Part shown: positions 48,958 through 58,498 of the stretch, in pieces
Layout: the number at the start of each line of letters is the position of its first letter
How positions within the stretch are numbered: the stretch's first letter is position 1
NCBI RefSeq assembly: GCF_000299895.1
Contig: NZ_AMRG01000005.1
Span: 124,001-188,000, forward strand
Direction of reading: 5' to 3'
DNA: 64,000 nucleotides
Source: Idiomarina xiamenensis 10-D-4
Lineage (GTDB): Bacteria > Pseudomonadota > Gammaproteobacteria > Enterobacterales > Alteromonadaceae
The notes under the pieces: generated by a model
The model's database searches: none
Told to the model about the DNA's origin: nothing
What the model saw: only the letters and a program-made list of their open reading frames with translations
Translations under genes and position numbers: made by a program

Positions 48958-49049
48958 ATCGTCCTCGAAAATAGAGCCAACCGTTGTTATACGGGGTTGA
49001 GTTAGGGTAGGTCAAGTTAACATTTTTATTACAAGGCAGCAGCGTAGCG

Positions 49050-49277
49050 CTAATAATGCGGTGGCGGTGGCTCTTGGCTGGCATCGGCGTTAGGTAGTGC
49101 ATCGTCATCGCGTAAGTTTTTCACTTTGCTTGCAACCAACTTTAACTGCTGCTGCAACTGCTGTAACTCGCGGCTTTGCTGAGTCACTAAATGATTCAAC
49201 GAATCAATGACGTCGTCTTGAAAAGCTAACTGGCTTTCCAGTTTATCCATACGCTGGATTAACGCTTTATCTGTCAT
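49050..49277 (-). CDS. slyX: SlyX protein
   Basis: 75 residues forming one long heptad coiled coil (LIQRMDKLESQLAFQDDVIDSLN...) and a Pro-rich end PPPPHY, the SlyX hallmark. Function unknown; in E. coli it lies next to fkpA and slyD, and here it is adjacent to the WD40 lipoprotein and near fkpA. It follows the WD40 gene by 25 bp on the same strand. Confidence 0.92.
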   Translation of the reverse strand: MTDKALIQRMDKLESQLAFQDDVIDSLNHLVTQQSRELQQLQQQLKLVASKVKNLRDDDALPNADASQEPPPPHY

Positions 49278-49302
49278 AACTATCCTCAGATAGGAGTGAA
49301 TA

Positions 49303-50319
49303 TCAAGGTTGCGACGCAGGTTTGTTAGCGCTGTCCTGACCCAGCATGATTTGCCAGCGTTCGGCTAGACCTGCTGAGCTTTCGCTAAGTAGTTGATTAT
49401 CGTCGCGAGTTAAACCCAATGCTAATACCGCGGCACTAGCTGGGCGGTGCTGTTCGGGTAAATTAATCGACCAATGGCGCAGCGCCTCGCCGTCGCTCAC
49501 TTGCCAAACGGTAATACGTCGTGATGGCGCGCCGGTAATAAAATAGCGACCGTCGTGGCTAAAGGTTGCGGCGCTAAAAATACGCTGTCGGTCAAAAAAG
49601 CGCAACTTTGTCTGACGTTGACCGTCGGGTAAACGCCAAATATTGGCATTGTCTTTACTGTCGGCACTAAAAGCGTAACGACCTTGCGCATCTAAGGCTA
49701 CCTGCGTGACGCGGCTGTCGTGTTGCCAGCGATGAACAATTTGGCCACTCTCGGTATCCCATAAGATGGCGTTATGATCGTTGCTACCGCTAAGCACATA
49801 ACGGCCATTGGCGGATATGGCTAACGCGTTGACGCGTTCACTGTGCCCATAAAACTCCAGTCGGCGGCCACTATTGGGATTGAAAGCGATTTGCATACCA
49901 TTAGTTTTGGCGAGCACGATAACGGTACCGTTGGCGCTGACTGCAAGCCGATGAATGCGGCCGTTACCAATATGCCAATAACCCAGCGACTCGCCGCTAC
50001 TCACTTGCCACAACGAAAAGTCCTGACTATCGGCTAACGCCGCAACTTCACCACTGGCACTGATGTCGACGTCGACAATTTGTTGACCGCTATTATGCCG
50101 CCAATGGTAATAGTCGCCGCGCTCGTCGGCAAACCAGAGACTAGCGCTGCCGTCGTCGTTAGCGACCAGCGAGAAGCTGCCATCATTGGCGACGTCGGCA
50201 CTAAAGCTGCTCTGATTGTCATGGCGAAACTCGGCCAATTTTTGCGGTGGTTCACTGCAAGCGCTGAGCAAGGTGGCAGTCAGGCTTGACAGTAATAACG
50301 CGGTTAACGGCTTCAACAT
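49303..50319 (-). CDS. WD40-repeat lipoprotein
   Basis: About 338 residues from the ATG; an upstream TTG adds two. A lipobox LSAC (about residue 21) follows the signal peptide. The rest has a beta-propeller pattern with several WD-like repeats, clearest at FYGHSERVNALAISANGRYVLSGSNDHNAILWDTESG and HDGRYFITGAPSRRITVWQVSDG. It likely sits in the periplasmic leaflet as a protein-interaction scaffold. It is upstream of slyX and divergent from fkpA. Confidence 0.82.
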   Translation of the reverse strand: MLKPLTALLLSSLTATLLSACSEPPQKLAEFRHDNQSSFSADVANDGSFSLVANDDGSASLWFADERGDYYHWRHNSGQQIVDVDISASGEVAALADSQDFSLWQVSSGESLGYWHIGNGRIHRLAVSANGTVIVLAKTNGMQIAFNPNSGRRLEFYGHSERVNALAISANGRYVLSGSNDHNAILWDTESGQIVHRWQHDSRVTQVALDAQGRYAFSADSKDNANIWRLPDGQRQTKLRFFDRQRIFSAATFSHDGRYFITGAPSRRITVWQVSDGEALRHWSINLPEQHRPASAAVLALGLTRDDNQLLSESSAGLAERWQIMLGQDSANKPASQP

Positions 50320-50502
50320 AGGCAAGCGTACCTTTTCTTGTGTACTATAGGTTCTTGTATACTATAGGCTTCGACTCGCTGTTTTATTATGGCATAGTCT
50401 TAGGGCCTGTTGATCGTTGTCGCCGATAATGCCGATAAATCAACGATAAATGTCAATCGATCTGACAATAGCATAGTCAAGAACAACCTCTTGGAGATAA
50501 TT

Positions 50503-51249
50503 ATGAAGCACATCGCGAAGCCTTTGGCTTTGTCTGCAATCGCCCTGACTGTGGTCGCTTGCTCGAAGCAAGAACCGTATCCGGTGAGTGAGCAAAAACT
50601 AGAAAACCAACAAGACAAGCAAGCTTATGCCTTAGGTGCATCGGTGGGTAGCTTTGTCGCCGCTAACCTTGATCGCCAAGAAGAAGCCGACTTAGTGTTA
50701 GATCGTAATGTGGTTATCGCTGGTTTTGTGGACGCGGTAAAAGACAGCAGCAAGTTGTCAGACAAAGAAGCCGAGGATCTGCTCAATGAGTTACGTGAGC
50801 AAGCGGTTAAACAACGCCAAGAAGTGCTGGGTGCTAAAGCCAAGAAAGAAGGTGAAGATTACTTAGCCGAAAACGCTAAGCGTGATGGCGTTAAAGTCAC
50901 CGACTCGGGCTTGCAGTATGAAGTTTTACGTGAAGGCGATGGTGCACAACCGCAGGCCGACGACTTTGTTGAAGTTCACTATAAGGGCACCTTAGTCAAT
51001 GGTGACGTATTCGACAGTTCTTACGAGCGTCAAAAACCTACCGTATTAGCCTTGAATCGCGTTATCTCGGGTTGGACTGAGGGGTTACAGCTAATGAAAG
51101 TGGGTGCTAAATACCGCTTTGTGATCCCTGCTGAGCTGGCCTATGGCGACCGTGAGATGGGCGGCGGTGATATTCCACCTAATTCGACATTGATTTTTGA
51201 AGTTGAGCTACTGGATATCAAAAATCCTGAGCAAGACAGCGGCGAATAA
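50503..51249 (+). CDS. fkpA: FKBP-type peptidyl-prolyl isomerase FkpA, lipoprotein form
   Basis: 248 residues from the ATG after TTGGAG. An N-terminal dimerisation domain (helical, to about residue 120) precedes the FKBP domain, with VEVHYKGTLVNGDVFDSSYERQ and ELAYGDREMGGGDIPPNSTLIFEVELL. The signal peptide ends VVACSKQE, so the Cys would be lipidated, unlike soluble periplasmic E. coli FkpA. It acts as chaperone and prolyl isomerase in the periplasm. It is divergent from the WD40 gene and ends in a terminator. Confidence 0.93.
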   Translation: MKHIAKPLALSAIALTVVACSKQEPYPVSEQKLENQQDKQAYALGASVGSFVAANLDRQEEADLVLDRNVVIAGFVDAVKDSSKLSDKEAEDLLNELREQAVKQRQEVLGAKAKKEGEDYLAENAKRDGVKVTDSGLQYEVLREGDGAQPQADDFVEVHYKGTLVNGDVFDSSYERQKPTVLALNRVISGWTEGLQLMKVGAKYRFVIPAELAYGDREMGGGDIPPNSTLIFEVELLDIKNPEQDSGE

Positions 51250-51271
51250 CGCTGGCTAAAAATCATAGTCG

Positions 51272-51302
51272 AAAAAGGCGGTGCATTAGCGCCGCCTTTT
51301 TT
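51272..51302 (+). terminator. Terminator after fkpA
   Basis: AAAAAGGCGG (51272-51281) and CCGCCTTTTT (51292-51301) are exact inverted arms with an inner GC/GC closure. A and T runs make it usable from both directions, for convergent fkpA and rsd. Confidence 0.9.
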
Positions 51303-51311
51303 ATTGTCTGC

Positions 51312-51782
51312 TCACAGCAAGCTTTGTTGGTCTAAATCGCCGAGCAGGCGGTCTTCAAACTCCAGACGTAATTCAATCGCTTCGCCAAGCGCCGATAAGT
51401 CACGGTCGAAAGTGGCAAATTCGCTGTCTGCAGCGATATTGCCGTAGCGGTCATTAAAGTCCAGCGCGATATCGGTGGTGTCGGCGATCAGCGGAAATAA
51501 GTCGTCGGTTAAACGACCAATTTCATGGCCACGGCTAACATGCTCGCGAGTAATATGGTCATACACCTCAAAATGCCCAGCCGACACATAGTCGACCAGT
51601 TGCCCGCAAAACTCGCGAATACTTTCAATTGCAGGGAGTTCTTGCTGATCCTTGGTATAAGGTGGAAGCCCTGCTAACTGACAGTAACCGACCAGCAATT
51701 GCTGACGCTCATTAAGCCAGTGGTCGATAGCCTGATTGTTGCCACCCCACCTTTGTTTGGCTTTTTCAGCGCGGGTTAACAT
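51312..51782 (-). CDS. rsd: Anti-sigma-70 factor Rsd/AlgQ
   Basis: 156 residues (E. coli Rsd 158), all helical. The opening MLTRAEKAKQRWGGNNQAIDHWL and GRLTDDLFPLIADTTDIALDFNDRYG are family patterns. It binds region 4 of sigma-70 and favours alternative sigma factors in stationary phase. CAGGAG precedes the ATG. The neighbouring nudC-hemE block matches E. coli. Confidence 0.93.
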   Translation of the reverse strand: MLTRAEKAKQRWGGNNQAIDHWLNERQQLLVGYCQLAGLPPYTKDQQELPAIESIREFCGQLVDYVSAGHFEVYDHITREHVSRGHEIGRLTDDLFPLIADTTDIALDFNDRYGNIAADSEFATFDRDLSALGEAIELRLEFEDRLLGDLDQQSLL

Positions 51783-51884
51783 GGTTTTCTCCTGCCTTTT
51801 TCTCTCCTATGAATGTATAGCTAGGGTATAATGCTCGTCAACGAATTGATAGCCCCAAAACGTTAACAACTGTTGAGGTGAAAC

Positions 51885-52700
51885 ATGGTTAAACCGAATG
51901 TCCGGCCCGCCGCCGACGAACCCTGCTGGTGGTTCATCGTGGTGGCCGGTGAAGTGATTGTTACTGACGCCTCACCACGCGTGCCATTTGGTTGCCAAGC
52001 GGATTTACCGTTGCCCGACTTGCAAGACTATACCGTGCTGCAATTAGGCGAATTACGTGAGCGCCCTTGTTATTTGGTGATGGCGGATTATGGTGACCAA
52101 CAGTTTAGCGGCTTAGGTGAGTTCCAGTCGCTAAGAGTGCTGTTATTCGAAGATGAAGCGTTATTTGCCATGGCTGGGCGTGCCAGCCAGGTTGCCGAGT
52201 TTTTATTAACTCACCGTTATTGCGGGCGCTGTGGTAGTCGTATGGAAACCATCGAATGGGAGTTGGCAACACAATGCTCGCGCTGTTCTCATCGCTGCTA
52301 TCCGCGTATCTCGCCATGCATCATCGTCGCCATTCGACGCGGACGGCAGTTGTTATTAGCCCGTGGTAAACGTCATAAAGCCGGTTTGTATTCCATTTTA
52401 GCGGGCTTTGTCGAAACCGGTGAGTCGTTAGAACAAGCGTTGCACCGTGAGGTGATGGAAGAGGCCGGTATTGAAGTTAATCAGCTACAGTATCACTTTA
52501 GTCAGCCGTGGCCGTTTCCGCACTCGCTGATGATGGGCTATACCGCTGTTTGGCAGGCTGGTCAGTTACGCCTCGATCCGCTGGAATTAGAACAGGGCGA
52601 TTGGTTTGACATTGATCAGTTGCCGCAGACACCACCGGCAGGGACGATTGCGCATCGCCTGATCGAACTGTCGAAAGCATTGATAACTGCAGAGAGCTGA
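51885..52700 (+). CDS. nudC: NAD+ diphosphatase NudC
   Basis: 271 residues (E. coli 257). It has a Zn ribbon (CGRCG and CSRC) in the middle, then a Nudix box from GFVETGESLEQALHREVMEE, with the SQPWPFPHSLM motif downstream that marks NADH pyrophosphatases. It cleaves NAD(H) to NMN and AMP and removes NAD caps from RNA. It is divergent from rsd. Hairpins follow before hemE. Confidence 0.95.
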   Translation: MVKPNVRPAADEPCWWFIVVAGEVIVTDASPRVPFGCQADLPLPDLQDYTVLQLGELRERPCYLVMADYGDQQFSGLGEFQSLRVLLFEDEALFAMAGRASQVAEFLLTHRYCGRCGSRMETIEWELATQCSRCSHRCYPRISPCIIVAIRRGRQLLLARGKRHKAGLYSILAGFVETGESLEQALHREVMEEAGIEVNQLQYHFSQPWPFPHSLMMGYTAVWQAGQLRLDPLELEQGDWFDIDQLPQTPPAGTIAHRLIELSKALITAES

Positions 52701-52715
52701 TGGCGGTAATAAAAA

Positions 52716-52735
52716 CCCCTTCACGAGTGAAGGGG
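52716..52735. terminator. Hairpin after nudC with A-tract on its upstream side
   Basis: CCCCTTCAC (52716-52724) and GTGAAGGGG (52727-52735) are exact inverted arms around GA. Five A precede it and no T run follows on the plus strand, so as an intrinsic terminator it reads correctly on the minus strand. No minus-strand gene is nearby. It could be one part of a two-hairpin plus-strand terminator. Confidence 0.45.
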
Positions 52736-52755
52736 ATAAGTAGCGCAGTTGAGGA

Positions 52756-52788
52756 CTCGCTGCAGCGAGCTTTCTTGTTGTTTTTTTG
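52756..52788 (+). terminator. Probable terminator between nudC and hemE
   Basis: CTCGCTGCAGCGAG is a 14-bp palindrome (52756-52769), followed by CTTTCTTGTTGTTTTTTT. The stem has almost no loop in its perfect form, so 5 paired bases and a 4-base loop are realistic. Confidence 0.55.
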
Positions 52789-52962
52789 TTACGCCATGTA
52801 GTTATAGCAGAGCATTTGCGCTAGCTCAAGTAAAGGCCTGCCAATAGCAGCCCGATTGGCATGGGATTCCAGTGCAGATACTGGTAAAATCACGCCGTTT
52901 TTTTGTACATTCGCCGATTTAAAACCGGCCACGGCAGTTGCCGAGCCAGCAAAGAGAGCGCC

Positions 52963-54027
52963 ATGACTGAATTAAAGAATGATGTTTATTTACGTGCATT
53001 ATTGCGCCAACCGACGACTCGCACGCCGATTTGGATGATGCGTCAGGCCGGTCGCTATTTACCTGAATATCGGGCGGTACGTGCCGAAGCTGGCGATTTC
53101 ATGAGCGTTTGTCAAAACCCGGAGTTGGCCTGTGAAGTGACGCTGCAGCCGTTGCGTCGTTTTGCTTTAGATGCGGCGATTTTGTTTTCTGACATTCTAA
53201 CCATTCCTGATGCCATGGGCCTGGGGCTCTATTTTGAAACCGGCGAAGGTCCGCGCTTTCAACGACCGTTACAAGATCACGCCAGCATCGCTGCGTTACC
53301 GATACCCGATCCAGAACAAGAATTACGTTATGTGATGGATGCGGTTCGTACCATTCGCCGCGAGTTAAAAGGTGAAGTACCCTTGATAGGGTTCTCTGGT
53401 AGTCCGTGGACATTGGCGACCTACATGGTGGAAGGCGGTAGTACAAAGAACTTTGCCAAAGTGAAGCAAATGGCTTTTGCCGAACCTCAAAGCCTGCACT
53501 TGTTGCTGAGCAAGTTGGCTGATGCGGTCACCCTGTACTTAAATGCACAAATTGCTGCCGGTGCGCAGGCGGTAATGATCTTTGATACTTGGGGCGGGGT
53601 GTTGTCACCACGCGATTACCGTGAGTTTTCGCTGGCCTATATGCAACGTATCGTCGATGGACTCACCCGCGAGGCAGAAGGTCGCCGCGTGCCGGTAACG
53701 CTATTTACCAAAAATGGTGGGCAATGGTTAGCCGATATGGCCGCTACTGGCGCCGACGCCTTAGGGGTCGATTGGACCACCGATTTGGCCAGTGCGCGGG
53801 CCGCTGTCGGTGAGCGGGTGGCGCTGCAAGGTAATATGGACCCGAGTATGCTGTACGCGTCGCCGCAGCGTATCCGTGATGAAGTGAAAACCATTCTAGC
53901 CAGTTATGGTGAAGGCCATGGGCACGTGTTTAACCTCGGTCATGGTATTCATCCGACAGTCGATCCAGAACATGCCGCCGCCTTCATTGATGCGGTACAC
54001 GAGTTTAGTCCAGCCTACCATCGTTAA
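52963..54027 (+). CDS. hemE: Uroporphyrinogen decarboxylase
   Basis: 354 residues, the E. coli length, from the ATG. Signatures are [16 protein letters not shown] near the N-terminus, [14 protein letters not shown] with the catalytic Asp, [13 protein letters not shown], and [14 protein letters not shown] at the end. It decarboxylates uroporphyrinogen III to coproporphyrinogen III; the partial hemN at the right edge acts on the product. A long hairpin follows the stop. Confidence 0.97.
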   Translation: MTELKNDVYLRALLRQPTTRTPIWMMRQAGRYLPEYRAVRAEAGDFMSVCQNPELACEVTLQPLRRFALDAAILFSDILTIPDAMGLGLYFETGEGPRFQRPLQDHASIAALPIPDPEQELRYVMDAVRTIRRELKGEVPLIGFSGSPWTLATYMVEGGSTKNFAKVKQMAFAEPQSLHLLLSKLADAVTLYLNAQIAAGAQAVMIFDTWGGVLSPRDYREFSLAYMQRIVDGLTREAEGRRVPVTLFTKNGGQWLADMAATGADALGVDWTTDLASARAAVGERVALQGNMDPSMLYASPQRIRDEVKTILASYGEGHGHVFNLGHGIHPTVDPEHAAAFIDAVHEFSPAYHR

Positions 54028-54036
54028 GCCTTTTTC

Positions 54037-54066
54037 AGCGCTGGTGGCAGGCCTGCTGCCAGCGCT
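54037..54066 (+). terminator. Hairpin after hemE, possible terminator
   Basis: AGCGCTGG (54037-54044) and CCAGCGCT (54059-54066) enclose a GCAGGCCTGC palindrome, giving a strong stem-loop 9 bp after the hemE stop. Downstream bases are T-rich but interrupted, so termination strength is uncertain. Confidence 0.5.
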
Positions 54067-54192
54067 CATCTTTACACTCTCTTTGCTTTTGCGGTAGAGC
54101 CTACATTCTAAGCGGTAAGCGGGCGTTACCTTGGCGCTGATGTCGTTAAAATACTAACAGTCCCTAAATCCTGTCATTTGCTTGAGGTAGTT

Positions 54193-55248
54193 ATGGCAAA
54201 GCGTGCTCTATTTACTCCCGTTTCATTCGCGGTAGTTGCACTGGCGGTACTCACCGCTTATTTATTTATTATGAATGAAAAGCAGGTCACTCCTGAGCGC
54301 CAGCAACAGGTAGTGCCGGTTCGCATTCAAGAGGCGGCTATCAGCGAGTATCGCGATATCATCGAAGCGTTGGGTACGGCGCAGGCGAACGAATCCATTG
54401 TGGTTACTCCACAGCGACAGGATGTTGTTGAGCGTATTTATTTTGAAGATGGTGATTACGCTGAACAAGGTCAGTTACTGGTCGAGTTAAATTCGCGTGA
54501 AGAACAAGCCAATGTTCAAGAGCTCGAATTCCGTTTGGGCGAAGCGACTCGTCAGCTTGACCGTCTACAAAACTTAGCGCGCGAAAATGTTGCTTCGCGG
54601 CAACAGCTTGAAGAACAAGACGTGCTAGTGAAGGAAATTACCGCACAGTTAGAAGTCGCGCGTACCAAGCTGGCCGAAATGAAAATTTACGCACCCTTTG
54701 CCGGTCGTTTAGGCATTCGTCGCATCAGTATCGGTTCGTTAGTGGGGCCGGGCGACGAGATCACCACCTTGGATGACACTACCCCGATTAAAGTCGACTT
54801 TAATATCCCGGAACTGTATTTCGCCAGCTTGGCGGTAGGGCAAAAAGTCACCGCACGCTCAAGTGCGTATCCGGGAGAACAGTTTGAAGGCATCATTCAA
54901 AGCATCGATTCACGGGTGGACCCGTTAACCCGCTCGGTATTGGTACGGGCGCAGGTGAAAAATGAGGATGGCCGCTTACGGCCGGGCATGTTGCTGCGTA
55001 TCAGCTTGCTACGTAGTATCGACGAGGCCATGATTTTACCGGAAAAAGCGATTTTACCGATTCAAGAACGCCAGTACGTGTACGTGGTTACCGATGATAA
55101 TCGTGCGCGTCAGGTCGAGGTGACTATCGGCCGTCGTAAGCCTGGCATGGTAGAAATCACCAGTGGCCTGGAAGCGGGTGAAAAAGTGGTGGTAGAGGGA
55201 CTTGTACGGTTACGTGACGGCGTACCTGTCAGCGTACAAGGAGGCTAA
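54193..55248 (+). CDS. RND efflux periplasmic adaptor (membrane fusion protein)
   Basis: 351 residues. One N-terminal membrane anchor (FAVVALAVLTAYLFI), a lipoyl half (VVERIYFEDGDYAEQGQLLVELNS), a helical hairpin around REEQANVQELEFRLGEATRQL, the second lipoyl half (KIYAPFAGRLGIRRISIGSLV) and the beta-barrel domain. It bridges the RND pump to an outer-membrane channel not encoded here. I start at the ATG with GAGG before it rather than an upstream TTG. The pump starts 3 bp after the stop. Confidence 0.92.
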   Translation: MAKRALFTPVSFAVVALAVLTAYLFIMNEKQVTPERQQQVVPVRIQEAAISEYRDIIEALGTAQANESIVVTPQRQDVVERIYFEDGDYAEQGQLLVELNSREEQANVQELEFRLGEATRQLDRLQNLARENVASRQQLEEQDVLVKEITAQLEVARTKLAEMKIYAPFAGRLGIRRISIGSLVGPGDEITTLDDTTPIKVDFNIPELYFASLAVGQKVTARSSAYPGEQFEGIIQSIDSRVDPLTRSVLVRAQVKNEDGRLRPGMLLRISLLRSIDEAMILPEKAILPIQERQYVYVVTDDNRARQVEVTIGRRKPGMVEITSGLEAGEKVVVEGLVRLRDGVPVSVQGG

Positions 55249-55251
55249 ACC

Positions 55252-58200
55252 ATGTTGTTATCTGATGTATCGGTAAAACGTCCGGTTTTTGCCACCGTTT
55301 TAAATATCCTGTTGGTGGTATTTGGTATTGTTGCCTTCACCATGCTACCGCTACGTGAATACCCGGATATTGATCGTCCTATTGTGTCGATCGATACCAA
55401 CTATCGTGGGGCATCGGCTGAAATTGTCGAAACCCAGATCACGCAGGTTATTGAAGAACGTATCAGCGGTATCGAGGGTATAAAAAACATCTCTTCTAGC
55501 AGTCGGAATGGCCGCTCACGCATTAGTATCGAATTCACCTTGTCGCGTGACATCGATGCCGCGGCTAACGATGTGCGTGAACGAGTTTCGCGTGTATTGG
55601 ATAACCTACCTGAACAGGTAGACCCGCCCGAAGTCTCGAAAGCGTCGTCGGATGAAAGCACCATCGTTTGGTATAACCTACGCAGCGACACCATGTCGGT
55701 GATTGAGCTTACCGATTACGCCAACCGCTATATTGTCGATCGCTTGGCGGTGGCCGACGGCGTGGCGCGTGTGGTTATCGGTGGTGACCGCAAATACGCG
55801 ATGCGGGTGTGGTTAGATCGCGATGCTATGGCCGCGCGCGAGATCACCGTGACCGACGTTGAGAACCGTTTGCGCGAAGAAAACGTTGAGCTACCTGCCG
55901 GTGAGGTGGAGTCGGTCGACCGCGAATTCTCGGTGCGGGTTGCGCGAGCCTACTTGGACACCAGCGATTTCCGCAATATGGTGATCAAGCAAGGTGACGA
56001 CGGCTATTTGGTACGCTTAGGCGAGATCGCCCGGGTTGAGTTGGGTGCCGAAGACGATAAAACCGATTTCCGTGGTAATGGCGTCAACATGGTCGGCTTG
56101 GGTATCGTCAAGCAGTCCAAAGCCAATACCCTATCGGTGGTCGAGAACGTTCGTGAAGAAATCAAGAATATCGAAGCGACGCTGCCAGAAACGATGTATT
56201 TGGCACCGAGCTACGATTCCTCGGTGTTTATTCAAGGCTCTATCGACGAGGTTTATAACACGCTGTTGATTGCCATGTGTTTGGTGGTCATCGTGATTTA
56301 TCTGTTCCTTGGTACGGTGCGTGCGACTATCGTGCCGGCAGCGACGGTGCCGGTGGCCATTATTGCCTCCTACATCGTCTTGCTAGCGTTGGGTTTTTCC
56401 ATCAACTTGCTGACCTTGCTGGCGCTCGTGTTGGCGATTGGTCTGGTGGTCGATGACTCGATTGTTGTGCTAGAAAATATTTACCGACGCGTCGAAGAGG
56501 GCGAGCCGCCCTTGCTGGCCGCTTATCGCGGTGCCCGTGAAGTTGGCTTCGCGGTTATTGCAACCACGCTGGTGTTGATTGCGGTGTTTGTGCCGCTGGC
56601 CTTTTTGGAGGGCAATATCGGTAAGCTATTTACCGAGTTCGCCTTAGCGATGGCCGCAGCGGTGGCTTTCTCGAGTATTGCTGCGCTAACCATTACACCG
56701 ATGTTAAGTTCTAAGCTACTGCAGCGTAAAGAGCGTAGCGGCTGGATTGGACGCAAGCTCGATGCTGGTTTCGCGCGTTTAGAGAGTGGCTATCTGCGGG
56801 TGTTACGGCGCTCGGTAGAAATTCCATCGTTGGCACTGGTGGTGGTTATTCTGTGTGGTGTTTGTAGTTACGGCTTGATGCAAATTATTCCGCAAGAGTT
56901 CGTGCCGCCAGAAGACCGCGGTACTTTCTATGTCAGCATCAAAGGCGCCGAAGGTGCGAGTTTTGAATCGAATTCACGCTACATGCGCGAAATCGAGAAC
57001 ATTTTGATGCCATACTTGGATAAAGATAAAAAGATCGACCGGCTGATCATCCGTTCACCGGGCTGGGGGAACTCAGCGGGTATTGCGATTGTTGGTGCGC
57101 TACCCTTTGAAGAACGCGATTGGTCGACTTTCGATTTAATGGATGAAGTACGTACTAAGCTGGAAAACGTTGTCGGTGTGCAAGCCTTTACGTTTATGCG
57201 CAGCGGCATCAGCGCAGGCGGTGGTCGGCCGGTGCAATTTGTGTTGCAAGGCAACACCTACGAACGGCTGGCGCAGTATCGTGACATTCTCATCGAAGAA
57301 GCTTCAACTAATCCGGGCTTAGTGCAACTGGACAGCGACTTTAAACAAACGCTACCGCAATTGCTGATTCAGATCGATCAGTCGCGCGCTGCTGACTTGG
57401 GCGTGGCTGTTGGAGACATTGGTCGAACGCTGGAAACCATGTTAGGTGAGCGGCGAGTGACCACTTACTTGGACCGTGGCGAAGAATACAACGTTATTCT
57501 TGAAGGTGAGCAATCTGACTATCGTAGTCCTAACGCCATTGATAATATTTATGTGCGTTCGGCCAACAGCGGCCGTTTGATCCCCTTGTCGAACTTGGTC
57601 ACCGTGGAAGAAACCGCCACATCAGCCGAGTTGAACCGCTACAACCGCATGCGCAGTGTTACTATCGAAGCCAACTTGGCCGAGGGGTATTCGCTGGGCG
57701 AAGCGTTAAGTTATCTCGAGGATTTGGTTAAAGAGAAGCTGCCCGACGATGTCTCGATCGACTATAAAGGCGAATCGCAACTGTACAAAGAAAGTGGTAG
57801 TTCGATTATTTTCGTGTTTGGCATGGCGTTAGTGATCACCTTCTTGGTATTGGCGGCGCAATTTGAAAGCTTCATACACCCGTTAGTGATCATGCTGGCA
57901 GTGCCGTTGGCGCTGATCGGTGCCATGATTGGCTTATGGCTGGGTGGACAAACGCTGAATATTTATAGCCAGATCGGGATCGTCATGTTGATCGGCTTGG
58001 CGGCTAAGAACGGTATTTTGATCGTCGAATTTGCTAACCAGCTACGCGATGCCGGGATGAACATTGTTGATGCTGCATTGAAGGCGTCACAGCAGCGTTT
58101 ACGTCCTATCGTGATGACGGCATTCACGACCTTAATGAGTGCGTTGCCGCTTATCTTGGGTACAGGTCCGGGCGCCGAGAGCCGGATGGTGATCGGCTTG

Positions 58201-58362
58201 GTCATTTTTGCCGGGGTAGCGGTATCGGCTTTCATGACTATTTTTGTGGTGCCTGCGCTGTATATTCTGTTAGCGAAAAACACCACCTCGCCGATGCAAT
58301 TGTCACGTAAATTGGATGATTTGCACGAGCAGCATCCTGAGCGTAAAGGCGAGGGTGCCTAA
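55252..58362 (+). CDS. RND efflux pump inner-membrane permease (HAE1 type)
   Basis: 1036 residues with 12 membrane helices and two large periplasmic loops. The proton-relay acids are in AIGLVVDDSIVVLENIYRR (helix 4), and the helix-10 Lys is in GLAAKNGILIVEFANQLR. It opens LSDVSVKRPVFATVLNILLVV, the HAE1 signature. It exports hydrophobic or amphipathic compounds by proton antiport. The local regulator is not evident, and no outer-membrane channel gene follows. A terminator ends the operon. Confidence 0.94.
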   Translation: MLLSDVSVKRPVFATVLNILLVVFGIVAFTMLPLREYPDIDRPIVSIDTNYRGASAEIVETQITQVIEERISGIEGIKNISSSSRNGRSRISIEFTLSRDIDAAANDVRERVSRVLDNLPEQVDPPEVSKASSDESTIVWYNLRSDTMSVIELTDYANRYIVDRLAVADGVARVVIGGDRKYAMRVWLDRDAMAAREITVTDVENRLREENVELPAGEVESVDREFSVRVARAYLDTSDFRNMVIKQGDDGYLVRLGEIARVELGAEDDKTDFRGNGVNMVGLGIVKQSKANTLSVVENVREEIKNIEATLPETMYLAPSYDSSVFIQGSIDEVYNTLLIAMCLVVIVIYLFLGTVRATIVPAATVPVAIIASYIVLLALGFSINLLTLLALVLAIGLVVDDSIVVLENIYRRVEEGEPPLLAAYRGAREVGFAVIATTLVLIAVFVPLAFLEGNIGKLFTEFALAMAAAVAFSSIAALTITPMLSSKLLQRKERSGWIGRKLDAGFARLESGYLRVLRRSVEIPSLALVVVILCGVCSYGLMQIIPQEFVPPEDRGTFYVSIKGAEGASFESNSRYMREIENILMPYLDKDKKIDRLIIRSPGWGNSAGIAIVGALPFEERDWSTFDLMDEVRTKLENVVGVQAFTFMRSGISAGGGRPVQFVLQGNTYERLAQYRDILIEEASTNPGLVQLDSDFKQTLPQLLIQIDQSRAADLGVAVGDIGRTLETMLGERRVTTYLDRGEEYNVILEGEQSDYRSPNAIDNIYVRSANSGRLIPLSNLVTVEETATSAELNRYNRMRSVTIEANLAEGYSLGEALSYLEDLVKEKLPDDVSIDYKGESQLYKESGSSIIFVFGMALVITFLVLAAQFESFIHPLVIMLAVPLALIGAMIGLWLGGQTLNIYSQIGIVMLIGLAAKNGILIVEFANQLRDAGMNIVDAALKASQQRLRPIVMTAFTTLMSALPLILGTGPGAESRMVIGLVIFAGVAVSAFMTIFVVPALYILLAKNTTSPMQLSRKLDDLHEQHPERKGEGA

Positions 58363-58390
58363 GACGTCGCTTGGCAAATATAACTCACTA

Positions 58391-58420
58391 GCAAAAAAGG
58401 GCCTCAGGGCCCTTTTTTTG
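58391..58420 (+). terminator. Terminator after the RND operon
   Basis: AAAAAAGGGCC (58393-58403) and GGCCCTTTTTT (58408-58418) are exact inverted arms with the loop TCAG. Confidence 0.92.
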
Positions 58421-58498
58421 TGAGGTTTATCACAAAAATGCAGCAAGACCCCGTGGCCAGCTATGCTAACGCTTGTCGACCGAGTGGAGGTAGCCAGC

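Noticed and set aside
52885-52890. TAAAAT as the hemE -10
   Set aside because: The nearest -35-like TTGGCA is 23 bp away, too far for a normal sigma-70 promoter, and no better partner was found.
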